Counted from the stretch's first letter, positions 43,600-52,349 are shown. The stretch: DNA of 64,000 nucleotides from Granulicella sibirica (GCF_004115155.1 NZ_RDSM01000002.1:124001-188000); one strand, 5' to 3'. Notes: a model not told the origin generated them from the sequence alone. Program-made: numbers and translations.

Positions 43600-44898
43600 T
43601 CAGGCGTAGATGCCGCGTTGTTTGGTTGTATAGGCGACCCGGTCGATCGCCAGCATGTAAGCGGCGATCCGGTTGTTCACCGCGTGGGACTTCGCATAGG
43701 AGAGCACATCCTCGAAGCTGTCCATCATGATCCGCTCGAGCCTCTGGTTCACCTCTGCCTCGGTCCAGAAGTAACCCATCCGGTCCTGGACCCACTCGAA
43801 GTAGCTCGTCGTCACGCCCCCGGCATTGGCAAGAATGTCGGGAATCACAAAAACGCCCTTCGCCTCGAGAATGTCATCCGCAACGATCGTCGTAGGCCCA
43901 TTCGCCCCTTCGCAGAGAATCCTGCAGTTCAGCGAACCGGCATTCTGGCTCGTAATCACATTCTCGGTCGCCGCCGGAATCAGGATCTCGCAATTCCAGG
44001 TCAGAAGCTCCGCCTTATCGACTGCATCTCCACCAGCAAACCCGTTGATCGTTCCAGCTTTCTGCCGATGCAACAGGAGCGCGTTGATATCCAAGCCATT
44101 CTGGTTGGCAACCGCGCCATCGTATTCCGCAATGCCAAGGATCGTGTAACCCTTGTCGAACAGGATCTTCGCCGCGTTCGAGCCCACATTGCCGAAACCC
44201 TGAACGATCACCCTGCAACCCTTCACGGGAAGGTCGAAGTGCTTCAGAGCCTGATCGCAGACCACTGCGATTCCACGTCCCGTAGCCTCGCGCCGTCCAC
44301 GCGAACCGCCGATATTCACCGGCTTTCCGGTCACAACCGAGGTCACCGTCTGCCGCATGTGCATGGAATAGGTGTCCATAATCCACGCCATGGTCTGCTC
44401 GTTCGTCCCCATATCAGGAGCAGGAACGTCTTTCTCCGGTCCGATGAACTCCATCAACTCAGCCGTATAGCGCCGCGTCATCCTCTCCAACTCGCCCTGC
44501 GACATCGTCTTCGGGTCGCAGATCACGCCGCCCTTCGCCCCGCCGAACGGAATATTGACGACCGCGCATTTCCACGTCATCCACGAAGCCAGCGCACGAA
44601 CCTCGTCCAGCGACACATCCGGCGAGTAGCGAATCCCACCCTTCGCCGGACCACGCGCGATCGAGTGCTGCACACGATACCCGGTAAACACCTCGATCGA
44701 GCCATCATCCATTGCAACCGGAATGTGGACGATGAGTTCACGCGAAGGGTAACGGAGCACCTTCCAGACGCCGGGATCAAGGCTGAGCTTACGGGCGGCG
44801 AGGTCGAAACGAGCGGCCTGCGCCTGCCAGGGATTTGTCTCCTCTTCAAGGGAGATCGTGTGGGTTGGAACAGGTGTATCAAGAATTGCGGTCGACAT
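43600..44898 (-). CDS. gdhA: Glutamate dehydrogenase (Glu/Leu/Phe/Val dehydrogenase family)
   Basis: NAD(P)-dependent enzyme linking ammonia and 2-oxoglutarate to glutamate. The 432-residue protein shows the glutamate-binding region [20 protein letters not shown], the catalytic Lys motif [15 protein letters not shown], the aspartate in [14 protein letters not shown] and the Rossmann motif [12 protein letters not shown]. The C-terminal [18 protein letters not shown] is typical of the hexameric family. Cofactor preference is not assigned. It is divergent from trpE across a 193-bp region. Confidence 0.94.
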   Translation of the reverse strand: MSTAILDTPVPTHTISLEEETNPWQAQAARFDLAARKLSLDPGVWKVLRYPSRELIVHIPVAMDDGSIEVFTGYRVQHSIARGPAKGGIRYSPDVSLDEVRALASWMTWKCAVVNIPFGGAKGGVICDPKTMSQGELERMTRRYTAELMEFIGPEKDVPAPDMGTNEQTMAWIMDTYSMHMRQTVTSVVTGKPVNIGGSRGRREATGRGIAVVCDQALKHFDLPVKGCRVIVQGFGNVGSNAAKILFDKGYTILGIAEYDGAVANQNGLDINALLLHRQKAGTINGFAGGDAVDKAELLTWNCEILIPAATENVITSQNAGSLNCRILCEGANGPTTIVADDILEAKGVFVIPDILANAGGVTTSYFEWVQDRMGYFWTEAEVNQRLERIMMDSFEDVLSYAKSHAVNNRIAAYMLAIDRVAYTTKQRGIYA

Positions 44899-45091
44899 GG
44901 GGTCCTCTTTGACTACTTATCAGTGATTCTCCGGCCATCAGGCTCTCCGCGGTGTGAATTACTCCCGGAATTGACACGGGAGTCACAGGGGAAGCGTGCG
45001 CGTCGGACCAGACCGGTCTGTGGTCCAACCTGCGGAGTATAGGCCCCGCGCGTTACAGTGGGCAACCGGGAAGGACGGCTATGATGGAGGG

Positions 45092-46615
45092 ATGTGTGCT
45101 GCACGCAGTTCGTCTCAGGCTGTTTCGTTTCCGTCAGCGAAGGAGTTTTCGCGGCTCAGCAAGGTGCATTCGCTCGTTCCGGTCTATCGCACGGTCGTCG
45201 CCGACCTCGAAACCCCCGTCTCCGCCTTCCTCCGCATCGCGGCCGAAGAGCCGGAAGCCTTTCTCCTCGAGTCCGTCGAAGGCGGCGAACGCGTCGGACG
45301 GTACACCTTCATCGGCGTTCAGCCCTATAAGAAGATGGTCTCGCGCGGCCGCAGCATCACCGTTCAGGAAGGCCGGAAGCGGCGCACTTTCGAGGGAGAC
45401 ATCTTCGACGAGCTCAAGAAGGCTCTCGACGGCCACACTCCAGCGCGCCTGCCGGGTTTGCCGCCGTTTACCGCCGGCGCAGTTGGATTCTTCTCCTACG
45501 ATGTCGTTCGCCAGATCGAGAAGCTTCCGTCGCTAGCGAAGGACGAATTGGGCGTGCCCGATGCGTGCCTGATGTTCTTCGACCAGGTGCTGGCCTTCGA
45601 CCACGTGAAGAAGGAGATTCACCTGATGGTTACGGCCGACTTTCAGCGGGAAGCGAGCGAAGGCGCTTACGAGCGCTCGGTCAAGAGGCTGAACCGGCTG
45701 GAGAAGCGCCTGGCGCAGGAGCTACCGAAGCGCAAGCGGTCAAAGGAGTTAGGCAAGCTGAAGATCGTTCCCCGAACGACCAGGGCTGCGTTCCTCAAGT
45801 CAGTGATTGCAGCGAAGGAGTACATCGCTTCGGGAGATGTCTTCCAATGCGTTCTCTCGCAACGGTTCGATCTCGTGCCGGATGTGGACGCGTTCGAGGT
45901 CTATCGGGCGTTGCGGATTGTGAATCCATCTCCTTATATGTACTTCCTGCGCTTTGAGATGGATGGAGCGGAGAAGTCCGAGGCTCACATCGTGGGCAGC
46001 TCTCCGGAGCTTCTCGTGCGCGTGCACGGACGTCATGTGGAGTACAGGCCGATAGCCGGGACGCGCAAGCGGTCGGAGAATGAGGCCGAAGACCAGGCTC
46101 TCGAGGCGGATCTCCGGGCCGACGAGAAGGAGGTTGCCGAGCACATCATGCTTGTCGATCTCGGACGAAACGATGTTGGACGTGTGAGTGAGTTCGGTTC
46201 GGTGCGGGTGAAAGACCTGATGTTTGTGGAGCGATACAGTCACGTGATGCACCTCGTCAGCGCGGTCGAGGGGACGCTGAAGAAGGAGCTTGGGCCAGTC
46301 GATGCGTTTCGGGCGTGCTTCCCTGCGGGAACATTGAGTGGTGCTCCGAAGATCCGGGCGATGGAGGTCATTGAGGAACTCGAACCGGCTCGTCGAGGTG
46401 TTTACGGCGGAAGCATTCTGTATGCGGACTTCAACGGGAATCTGGACTCGTGTATTGCGATTCGTACCTTGTTCATGAACGGCAAACAGGGACACATTCA
46501 GGCTGGTGCTGGAATTGTGGCTGACTCGATTCCGGAGAGCGAGTTCGAGGAGTGCGGGAATAAGGCAAAGGCTGTGGTGAGGGCGATCGAGCGGGCAAGG
46601 TCCGGCGGGCGTTAG
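45092..46615 (+). CDS. trpE: Anthranilate synthase component I
   Basis: Chorismate-using subunit that makes anthranilate, the first step of tryptophan synthesis, with TrpG. Typical motifs are LLESVEGGERVGRYTFIGV, the conserved SGDVFQCVLSQRF, the chorismate site EYRPIAGTRKR, VDLGRNDVGRVSEFGSV, FPAGTLSGAPKIRAMEVIEE and QAGAGIVADSIPE. The Tyr/Pro-Pro-Ser stretch for tryptophan feedback (NPSPYMYFLRF) is present. I use the ATG at 45092; a GGAGG is only one nucleotide before it, so the exact start is uncertain. It is 14 bp upstream of trpG. No leader peptide with Trp codons is seen. Confidence 0.95.
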   Translation: MCAARSSSQAVSFPSAKEFSRLSKVHSLVPVYRTVVADLETPVSAFLRIAAEEPEAFLLESVEGGERVGRYTFIGVQPYKKMVSRGRSITVQEGRKRRTFEGDIFDELKKALDGHTPARLPGLPPFTAGAVGFFSYDVVRQIEKLPSLAKDELGVPDACLMFFDQVLAFDHVKKEIHLMVTADFQREASEGAYERSVKRLNRLEKRLAQELPKRKRSKELGKLKIVPRTTRAAFLKSVIAAKEYIASGDVFQCVLSQRFDLVPDVDAFEVYRALRIVNPSPYMYFLRFEMDGAEKSEAHIVGSSPELLVRVHGRHVEYRPIAGTRKRSENEAEDQALEADLRADEKEVAEHIMLVDLGRNDVGRVSEFGSVRVKDLMFVERYSHVMHLVSAVEGTLKKELGPVDAFRACFPAGTLSGAPKIRAMEVIEELEPARRGVYGGSILYADFNGNLDSCIAIRTLFMNGKQGHIQAGAGIVADSIPESEFEECGNKAKAVVRAIERARSGGR

Positions 46616-46629
46616 TCAAGGGAGATGGG

Positions 46630-47238
46630 ATGGTTTTTGTTCTAGATAATTACGATTCGTTTACCTATAACCTCGTGCAATACATGGGCGAGCTTGGGGC
46701 GGAGATGGTGATCAAGCGGAACGATGAGATGTCTCCCGCGGAGGTTGAAGCATTGCAGCCGGATCGCATCCTGATTTCACCGGGACCATGCACGCCAGAG
46801 GACGCGGGGATTTCGATCGACCTCATTAAGCATTTTGCTGCGCTTGGCGAGAACGGTGGGCCGAAGGTTCCGATTCTTGGCGTTTGCCTTGGTCACCAGG
46901 CGATCGGTGCGGCGTTCGGAGGCAAGGTGATTCGGGCTCCGAAGCTGATGCATGGAAAGACGAGCGAGATCGAGCATGATGGGGAGACGATCTTCGCGGG
47001 GATTCCTTCGGCAATGACATGCACGCGGTACCATTCGCTGATCGTTTCGGAGGAGGGTTTTCCAGAGGAGCTTGAGATCTCGGCTCGCGTCGTTGCCGGA
47101 ACGGATGGGGCAGGGCAGACCATTATGGCTCTTCGCCACCGCGATCTTCCGATTGAAGGGGTTCAGTTTCATCCGGAGAGCGTGCTGACCACGCATGGGA
47201 AGACGATCATCGAGAACTTCCTGAAGATGAAGGGTTGA
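46630..47238 (+). CDS. trpG: Anthranilate synthase component II / aminodeoxychorismate glutamine amidotransferase
   Basis: Class I glutamine amidotransferase supplying ammonia to TrpE; in many bacteria the same protein also serves folate synthesis as PabA. The catalytic Cys86 is in GVCLGHQAIG and the His-Glu pair in VQFHPESV. The N-terminus is LDNYDSFTYNLVQYMGELGA and the oxyanion loop is ISPGPCTPEDAG. At 202 residues it is normal. It lies 14 bp after trpE, and its stop overlaps a possible TTG of the next gene. Confidence 0.94.
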   Translation: MVFVLDNYDSFTYNLVQYMGELGAEMVIKRNDEMSPAEVEALQPDRILISPGPCTPEDAGISIDLIKHFAALGENGGPKVPILGVCLGHQAIGAAFGGKVIRAPKLMHGKTSEIEHDGETIFAGIPSAMTCTRYHSLIVSEEGFPEELEISARVVAGTDGAGQTIMALRHRDLPIEGVQFHPESVLTTHGKTIIENFLKMKG

Positions 47239-47240
47239 GG

Positions 47241-48188
47241 ATGGCCTGCACGCTGAGAGTGGCGAAGTGTCGGTTGGCTCTGGCTGGTGGAGTCTTGCTG
47301 GTTGGGGGAAACGCCTGGGCGCAGCAGCCGATCGGAAGTGTCGCCATGCAGGACGCGACTGTTGCGGGATCGCTTGAGGTCACGGGTGGGCGAGCGGTGC
47401 TGGTGGGAAGCAGCAGCGTGACGGCCAAGGATCATGCAGCGGAAGTGTCGCTCCAGCGTGGTGGGACAGTGAAGGTTTGCCAGACGAGTGGACTGCACCT
47501 TTCTTCGGGGGCTTCGAGCTCGGCTGGTGCGCCGCTGATGTTGGCGCTGGATCGTGGAGCGATCGAGGTCAAGATGGCTTCTGTCGCAAACGATGCGGTG
47601 CTGACTCCGGATTTGCGGTTCGCGGTGAAGGCAGGAGGTCCGCTCGATCTCTACCTGCGGGTTACGCGAAATGGCGACACGTGCGTGGAGCATCGGGGAG
47701 CTTCGGCTCCTACCCTGGTAATCACCGACTCGTTTGGCGAAGCGACGTATGAACTGCACGCCGGACAGCATGTGCTGTTCGAGCATGGAAGTCTGCGGGA
47801 GGTCGTGGATCACGAGACCTCGCCATGCGGATGTCCTGCACCAGAACCTCCGAAGACCATGTCGCTTGCGGAGGCTTCGTTGACGCCTTCGGGCGATGGC
47901 AAGGTCTCGCAGACGCAGGCCGCGGTGCAGCACCCGTTTCCGGCGGCGCAGAGTGAGGGATTGGCTCCGGGACCGGAGATTCCTCAGGCTCCTGCGGGAG
48001 AGGTGCATGCGCAGGTTGCGGCTTCGCTGACGTACGAGGCTCCGGCGACTGGAACTGCGGCGGCTGAGCCTGCTCCGGTGGCGGCTAAGCCTGTTGCAGC
48101 TTCCGCTGAGCCGGAGGAGAAGCATGGATTTGGGCATGCGATCGGGCACTTCTTCCGCCGGTTGTTCGGTGGTGGGTCGAAGGACTAG
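47241..48188 (+). CDS. Secreted acidobacterial protein with beta-rich core and Ala/Pro-rich C-terminus
   Basis: I do not recognise a named family. The 315-residue product has a signal peptide (about 1-28, ending NAWAQQ), then a beta-rich domain (SVAMQDATVAGSLEVTGGRA, LMLALDRGAIEVKM) resembling FecR/cupin-like surface domains. A short Cys cluster (SPCGCPAPEP) follows, then a Pro/Ala-rich linker and a basic hydrophobic end (HGFGHAIGHFFRRLFGG) that could touch the membrane. The start is the ATG at 47241 with AAGGG 6 nt upstream. It overlaps no gene but directly follows trpG, with which it may be transcribed. Confidence 0.6.
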   Translation: MACTLRVAKCRLALAGGVLLVGGNAWAQQPIGSVAMQDATVAGSLEVTGGRAVLVGSSSVTAKDHAAEVSLQRGGTVKVCQTSGLHLSSGASSSAGAPLMLALDRGAIEVKMASVANDAVLTPDLRFAVKAGGPLDLYLRVTRNGDTCVEHRGASAPTLVITDSFGEATYELHAGQHVLFEHGSLREVVDHETSPCGCPAPEPPKTMSLAEASLTPSGDGKVSQTQAAVQHPFPAAQSEGLAPGPEIPQAPAGEVHAQVAASLTYEAPATGTAAAEPAPVAAKPVAASAEPEEKHGFGHAIGHFFRRLFGGGSKD

Positions 48189-48291
48189 CTTCCGTTGGGC
48201 TGCGTTACAATCGTAGGGTTGTGGAGCGGTTCGGCGACTGGCTCGCGGGCACGCCGCAAACTCAATACAAAAAGAGATTAGAGGTTTTTCT

Positions 48292-48849
48292 ATGTCGATT
48301 CCCGCAACGCAGATGCGCCCGGGCATGATTATCAAGTACAAGGATGACCTTCACCTGGTGTTTTCGGTGGAGCATCGCACTCCTGGCAACCTTCGCGCGT
48401 TCATCCAGGCAAAGCTGCGCAATGTGCGGACTGGGTCCATGTTCACGGAGCGCTTCCGTTCACCGGATCCGATCGATCGGGTCATCGTGGACGAGGTCAA
48501 GATGGAGTTCCTCTATAACGATGGGGACGATTACTACTTCATGGATGAGGCTTACGAGCAGACCATGCTGAAGCATGAGGTTCTGGGCGATGCGGTCGAA
48601 TACCTGACGCCGAATCTCTCGATCAGCGTGAGCTTCCACGATGGAAAAGCTGTCGGTATCGAGCTTCCGACCGCGGTGATCATGACCGTGATGGAGACGG
48701 AGCCTGGAATCAAGTCGGCGACTGCTTCTTCGGTCACCAAGCCGGCCAAGACGGAGACTGGTTTGATCGTGCAGGTTCCTCCGTTCATCAACGAGGGCGA
48801 GAAGATCCGTGTCGATACGGCTGAAGGCGCTTACATGAGCCGCGCGTAA
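48292..48849 (+). CDS. efp: Elongation factor P
   Basis: Translation factor that relieves ribosome stalling at polyproline. The 185-residue protein has the three-domain layout (KOW-like N-domain, OB folds with EFLYNDGDDYYFMDEAYEQT and the end DTAEGAYMSRA). In the N-domain the tip loop reads EHRTPGNLRAF. By alignment to the family the position that usually carries the modified Lys or Arg holds Asn33, and an Arg stands two residues later. No EpmA, EarP or YmfI-type modification gene is nearby. The start has AGAGG upstream in its leader. It heads an efp-acyP-apt cluster with gaps of 3 and 6 bp. Confidence 0.94.
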   Translation: MSIPATQMRPGMIIKYKDDLHLVFSVEHRTPGNLRAFIQAKLRNVRTGSMFTERFRSPDPIDRVIVDEVKMEFLYNDGDDYYFMDEAYEQTMLKHEVLGDAVEYLTPNLSISVSFHDGKAVGIELPTAVIMTVMETEPGIKSATASSVTKPAKTETGLIVQVPPFINEGEKIRVDTAEGAYMSRA

Positions 48850-48852
48850 GCG

Positions 48853-49134
48853 ATGGTTCGTCATTACATGGTTCGCGGCCGGGTGCAGGGAGTCGGTTTC
48901 CGCTGGTTTGTGCAGCGGGAGGCGGCTGAGATCGGCCTTCGCGGATGGGTCCGGAACACGGACTCGGGCGAGGTCGAGGTGCTGGCCGCGGGCCTGGCGG
49001 ACGAACTGGCGGAGCTTGAGGCTTCGCTGCGGAAGGGTTCGCGCGGGAGCCGCGTGGACCATATCGAGCAACATGACCTTGTCGACGCGGAAGGCGCGAA
49101 GCTTGGTCCATTCGAGATTGAAGGAGCCTGGTAG
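48853..49134 (+). CDS. acyP: Acylphosphatase
   Basis: Small enzyme hydrolysing acyl phosphates. The 93-residue protein has the catalytic signature VRGRVQGVGFRWFVQREA, with the essential Arg in GFRWF, and the second motif GWVRNTDSGEVEV with the conserved Asn. It begins 3 bp after efp and is followed 6 bp later by apt. Confidence 0.94.
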   Translation: MVRHYMVRGRVQGVGFRWFVQREAAEIGLRGWVRNTDSGEVEVLAAGLADELAELEASLRKGSRGSRVDHIEQHDLVDAEGAKLGPFEIEGAW

Positions 49135-49140
49135 GACACG

Positions 49141-49680
49141 ATGACGATGCCGATTAACTGTGAGCCGCTGAAGGAACTGATTCGGACGGTGCCTGACTTC
49201 CCGAAGCCGGGAATCCTGTTCTATGACATCACGACGCTTCTGAAGGACAAGAACGGATTCGCGCAGTTGATCGATGCGTTCGCGCAGTATTACATCGGCA
49301 AAGAGGTCGACCTGGTGCTTGGGATCGAGGCTCGCGGGTTCATTTTTGGGCCGGCTTTGGCTTATCGGCTGAATGCCGGGTTTGTTCCGGTGCGGAAGCC
49401 GAAGAAGCTGCCGGCGCCGGTTGCTCGGGTGAATTACGACCTCGAGTACGGGACCGACGCGCTGGAGATTCACCTGGATGCGATCAAGCCTGGTCAGCGG
49501 GTGATCGTGGTCGACGATCTGCTGGCGACTGGGGGGACGATGCAGGCGACGGTTCAGCTCGTTCGGCAGTTGGGCGGAGAGATCGCGGGGCTTGGATTCG
49601 CCATCGAACTCGACTTTCTGAAGGGGCGCTCGAAGCTGCAGGAGTACGATGTGTTTTCTTTACTGCATTATGACGAGTAG
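49141..49680 (+). CDS. apt: Adenine phosphoribosyltransferase
   Basis: Salvages adenine to AMP using PRPP. The 179-residue protein has the Apt start ([20 protein letters not shown]), the flexible-loop region [12 protein letters not shown] and the PRPP-binding motif [14 protein letters not shown]. The first ATG (49141) has a second ATG two codons in; either could serve. It is the third gene of the efp-acyP-apt set. Confidence 0.95.
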   Translation: MTMPINCEPLKELIRTVPDFPKPGILFYDITTLLKDKNGFAQLIDAFAQYYIGKEVDLVLGIEARGFIFGPALAYRLNAGFVPVRKPKKLPAPVARVNYDLEYGTDALEIHLDAIKPGQRVIVVDDLLATGGTMQATVQLVRQLGGEIAGLGFAIELDFLKGRSKLQEYDVFSLLHYDE

Positions 49681-49720
49681 CCTCCTTGCCCTGACGCTTC
49701 TGCTCCACTAAGCTGAAACC

Positions 49721-50209
49721 ATGTATGAAGACTTCACGATAGCCGATCACTGGACGGGCGAATACCTGCGCTGCATGTGGAAGGCAACCATGGTTGCCAT
49801 TGCCACCCGGCATGCGGATGCGACCGATATTCGCTTCTCGGTCAACGGAAAGCCAGTCTGGATCGCCATGCCGAATCTGGCGTGGGTGGAGCAGAAGCGG
49901 CGGACGGGCTACGTCATCACCGATTACCTGGCGGCGCAGACTGCCGGACGGTATCTGAAGGGCATTATCGAGTCGGGTTACGACAACGGTCGCGAGATGT
50001 ATACGATGACCGTGGATGAGGTGCTCGAGCACGCGGCGGCGGTGGTGAAGGAAGTTGGGCGGACGGATCATCTGCCTTCGCTTCCGGTGATCAACGAGGA
50101 TGTGCAGCCTGAGACGCAGCTTGGGCGTTTGCCTGCGGATAATGTGGCGGCTCCGATTTCGGCGACGATGCCTTCGCATCCTTCCTCCAATATTCCTACT
50201 GCGAACTGA
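49721..50209 (+). CDS. Conserved hypothetical protein (acidobacterial type)
   Basis: A 162-residue soluble protein with no recognised domain. The N-terminal two-thirds is mixed alpha/beta (DHWTGEYLRCMWKATMVAIA, IRFSVNGKPVWIAMPNLAWV, KRRTGYVITDYLAAQTAGRY) and the C-terminal third is low-complexity and Pro-rich. It lies 40 bp after apt and 43 bp before the lactonase-like gene, on the same strand, so it may be in one transcript. I see no signal peptide and no catalytic motif. Confidence 0.7.
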   Translation: MYEDFTIADHWTGEYLRCMWKATMVAIATRHADATDIRFSVNGKPVWIAMPNLAWVEQKRRTGYVITDYLAAQTAGRYLKGIIESGYDNGREMYTMTVDEVLEHAAAVVKEVGRTDHLPSLPVINEDVQPETQLGRLPADNVAAPISATMPSHPSSNIPTAN

Positions 50210-50251
50210 CTCACCGCCATGTGGCGGAATTCCCGGGGAGAACTCCGCACG

Positions 50252-51517
50252 ATGACGACTTCGAACGATTCGACCGACTGGATATCTCGCCGCAAGCTTC
50301 TCGTTTCGCTTCCAGCCGTGTTTGCGGGCTTTCGATCGATCGCGGAGGCGCAGAGGCTGCAGAAATTTCACCTGCGGAAGAAGAAGCCGGCCCCGGCGGC
50401 TCCGTCGCTGGTCTATTTCGGGACCGATACTTACCGCGGAGTCAGCAAGGGCATTTACTCGGCTCGATTCGACGCGACGACGGGGATGTTGACGGCTCCT
50501 GTGCTGGCGGTTCCGACGGTACGTCCTGCATACTTTGCGCTTGGTCCGATTCGCAACGGCAGGAGGCTCCTGTACTCGGTCGCGGAAGGCACCGACGCGG
50601 CGACTTCGTGCGTCAACAGCTTCCTGATCGATCCCAAGTCCGGTGCGCTCGAGCCTTTGAATCGCGTGTCGGCGGGTGCGCTCGGGCCTTGCTATATTTC
50701 GGTCGACTCGACGGATGAGGCGGTGTTCGTCGCGGACTATGCGGGCGGAGCGATCGCTTCGTTCCGGATTCTTCCGGATGGAAAGCTGAGCGACCCGGTG
50801 GAGACGCTCGACTTCGAGAAGGAGATTGCGCGTTTTGGGCCGCATGGTCCGAATAGTTCGCGGCAGTCTTCGCCGCATCCTCATTCGACGCTGCTTTCTC
50901 CGGATAACCGGTTCCTGGTTGTCAATGACCTGGGCGACGATGCAATCGACATTTTTCCAATCGATCCAGCGACGGCGCACATCGGGCAGATGGAGCCCCA
51001 TCGGTTTACGAACAATCATCCTGGATCGGGACCGCGGCACACGGTGTTTCATCCGAACAGGCGGTGGGTTTACAGCATCAACGAACTCGATGCGACGATC
51101 GACCGGTTTCTGTGGACGATGACGCACAAGGGCGGCGACTCGCAGGCTCTTCTCGTCGATACGCAGAACTCGACGAAGCTGCTCGCGCCGGGATTTCCGG
51201 TGGAGAAGAACACGTCGGCGGAGCTGGAGATATCGCCGAACGGGTTCTTCCTCTACGCGAGCAACCGCGGCGAGGACACGCTGGTGGTGTTCTCGATCGA
51301 CCAGACGAGCGGGGACCTGAAGCTGGTGCAGCGGATCCCATGCGGCGGCAAGGCTCCGCGCCACTTCACGATCGCTCCGAGCGGGAACTGGCTGATCTGC
51401 GGCAACCAGGATTCTGGCTCGGTGACGGTGTTCAAGCTGGATGACGGGACGGGGAAGCTGACGGGTCCGACCCAGACGGTGGCGCTCGATTCGCCGATGT
51501 TCACCTTGTTCGTTTAG
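50252..51517 (+). CDS. Lactonase-family (YbhE-like) seven-bladed beta-propeller, Tat-signal
   Basis: Protein of the 6-phosphogluconolactonase/YbhE-like family, 421 residues. It begins with a probable Tat signal (SRRKLLVSLPAVFAGF), which would place it in the periplasm, unlike the cytosolic Pgl enzyme. The propeller shows typical blades (YFGTDTYRGVSKGIYSARFD, GPCYISVDSTDEAVFVADYA, GPRHTVFHPNRRWVYSINEL, SPNGFFLYASNRGEDTLVVF, APSGNWLICGNQDSGSVTVF). I use the ATG at 50252; an in-frame start at 50219 gives no signal peptide at the right place. Its substrate is not known. The end overlaps the convergent gene at 51514. Confidence 0.85.
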   Translation: MTTSNDSTDWISRRKLLVSLPAVFAGFRSIAEAQRLQKFHLRKKKPAPAAPSLVYFGTDTYRGVSKGIYSARFDATTGMLTAPVLAVPTVRPAYFALGPIRNGRRLLYSVAEGTDAATSCVNSFLIDPKSGALEPLNRVSAGALGPCYISVDSTDEAVFVADYAGGAIASFRILPDGKLSDPVETLDFEKEIARFGPHGPNSSRQSSPHPHSTLLSPDNRFLVVNDLGDDAIDIFPIDPATAHIGQMEPHRFTNNHPGSGPRHTVFHPNRRWVYSINELDATIDRFLWTMTHKGGDSQALLVDTQNSTKLLAPGFPVEKNTSAELEISPNGFFLYASNRGEDTLVVFSIDQTSGDLKLVQRIPCGGKAPRHFTIAPSGNWLICGNQDSGSVTVFKLDDGTGKLTGPTQTVALDSPMFTLFV

Positions 51518-52005
51518 TCGTAGTATTCTTCCTCGTCTCCCTCCTCGAAATCCTCATCCTCCAAGTCCTCTTCGTCCTTTTCTTCCACGGGCTGGAGGGT
51601 CGGGAGTTCGTGGGTTTCGGGTTCGGCGAGGATGAGACCTTCGGGCTCCTCGGTAATGCCGCGGACGACCTCGGCGGCGGGTGGCGGGTTGAGCCGGTTG
51701 ACGTTCATTCCGGCAAGCTGCAGGCCGTAGAGGAGCGCGGTGGCGCGTTTGGTTTCGAGCTGGCCTACGGCTAAGGCGTTGATGACCATGGAGAGGGCAA
51801 GCTGGACGGACTCGCGGTCTTCGATGGGCGCGAGCTCAAGATGCTGGCCTGGGATGAGATAGGCGCGTGTGGCTTCGGTGTGGCGGAAACGCTGGTGGCT
51901 GGTGTGGAGGCGCTTGTGGAAGAAGCACCACGAGCTCTCGTTGAGGGAGGCTGCGCGGCAGCGGCGTCCGTTGGTGCGAATGTGGCGGCAGAGTGTGTAG
52001 ACCAT
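51514..52005 (-). CDS. Small Cys/His-rich protein with acidic tail, adjacent to a conserved repeat element
   Basis: I do not recognise a named family. The 163-residue protein begins with LCRHIRTNGRRC and SSWCFFHKR: Cys6, His8, Cys16, Cys27 and His30 could bind one zinc ion. A middle part contains a helical stretch (VQLALSMVINALAVGQLETK, ATALLYGLQLAGMNVNRL) and the tail is strongly acidic (DEEDLEDEDFEEGDEEEYYD). From memory, similar NGRRC/WCFFH proteins are multicopy in related acidobacteria; that needs checking. Its start lies 42 bp from the conserved non-coding element at 52047, which occupies its whole upstream region. Basic head plus acidic tail suggests a nucleic-acid or protein partner. 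Confidence 0.75.
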   Translation of the reverse strand: MVYTLCRHIRTNGRRCRAASLNESSWCFFHKRLHTSHQRFRHTEATRAYLIPGQHLELAPIEDRESVQLALSMVINALAVGQLETKRATALLYGLQLAGMNVNRLNPPPAAEVVRGITEEPEGLILAEPETHELPTLQPVEEKDEEDLEDEDFEEGDEEEYYD

Positions 52006-52046
52006 GATGATTTCTCCCTTGGGTCGAACTGGTTGAACGACGTTTC

Positions 52047-52349
52047 GAGGGGCACCCCCCCCTTCCCATTGCCCGCGTATAAGTCGAATGGCTGCAATGA
52101 CTTACAGGCAGTGATCGCCTGTAAGTCATTGCAGCCATGCGGGTTACGGCTAAATATTAGTAAACAGGAGGGTTAGCGCGTTTGATAGACGCGGCTTCTC
52201 TCTCCTGCCTTGCGGCGGAGTGTGTTATGTCTCCTTGGTTTTCTTCTTTGTTTTAATTGTACGCGCGCCACCATAACTTAAAGGACACCGACTTTTCTCT
52301 TTATTTTGAATGACTTAGGCCATTCAGGGGCTTGACAAGATTTTCCCGG
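52047..52349. repeat. Conserved non-coding element, copy 2
   Basis: Matches 29026-29305 in order: GGGGCACCCCCCCCTTCCC at the left, CGGCTAAATATTAGTAA near 52147, TTTTCTTC near 52239, and a right block from ACCATAAC (52270) through GGACACCGACTTTTC, then GGGGCTTGACAAGATTTT, to CCCGG at 52349. The left half differs from copy 1 by carrying a long perfect hairpin (52088-52138). The element spans most of the 439-bp gap between the Cys/His protein gene (52005, minus) and the J-domain gene (52445, plus). No gene is visible inside. Confidence 0.8.
52088..52138. other. 22-bp perfect hairpin inside element copy 2
   Basis: The arm at 52088-52109 is fully complementary to 52117-52138 around a 7-nt loop (AGTGATC). 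It has no T tract on either side, so it is unlikely to be a terminator. Copy 1 of the element lacks it, having only a short CCCC/GGGG stem there, so it looks like an insertion or a fast-changing part. Confidence 0.85.

Noticed and set aside
44961..45026. Two hairpins upstream of trpE as a possible tryptophan attenuator
   Set aside because: The stems (44961-44983 and 45005-45026) are there, but no leader peptide with Trp codons, no T run and no T-box motifs were found, so a regulatory call is not supported.
43501..45042. A 513-codon open frame on the plus strand
   Set aside because: Antisense to gdhA and overlaps its terminator; gdhA has full family motifs.
52088..52138. The 22-bp hairpin as a transcription terminator
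   Set aside because: There is no T tract on either strand next to the stem and it lies upstream, not downstream, of genes on both sides.
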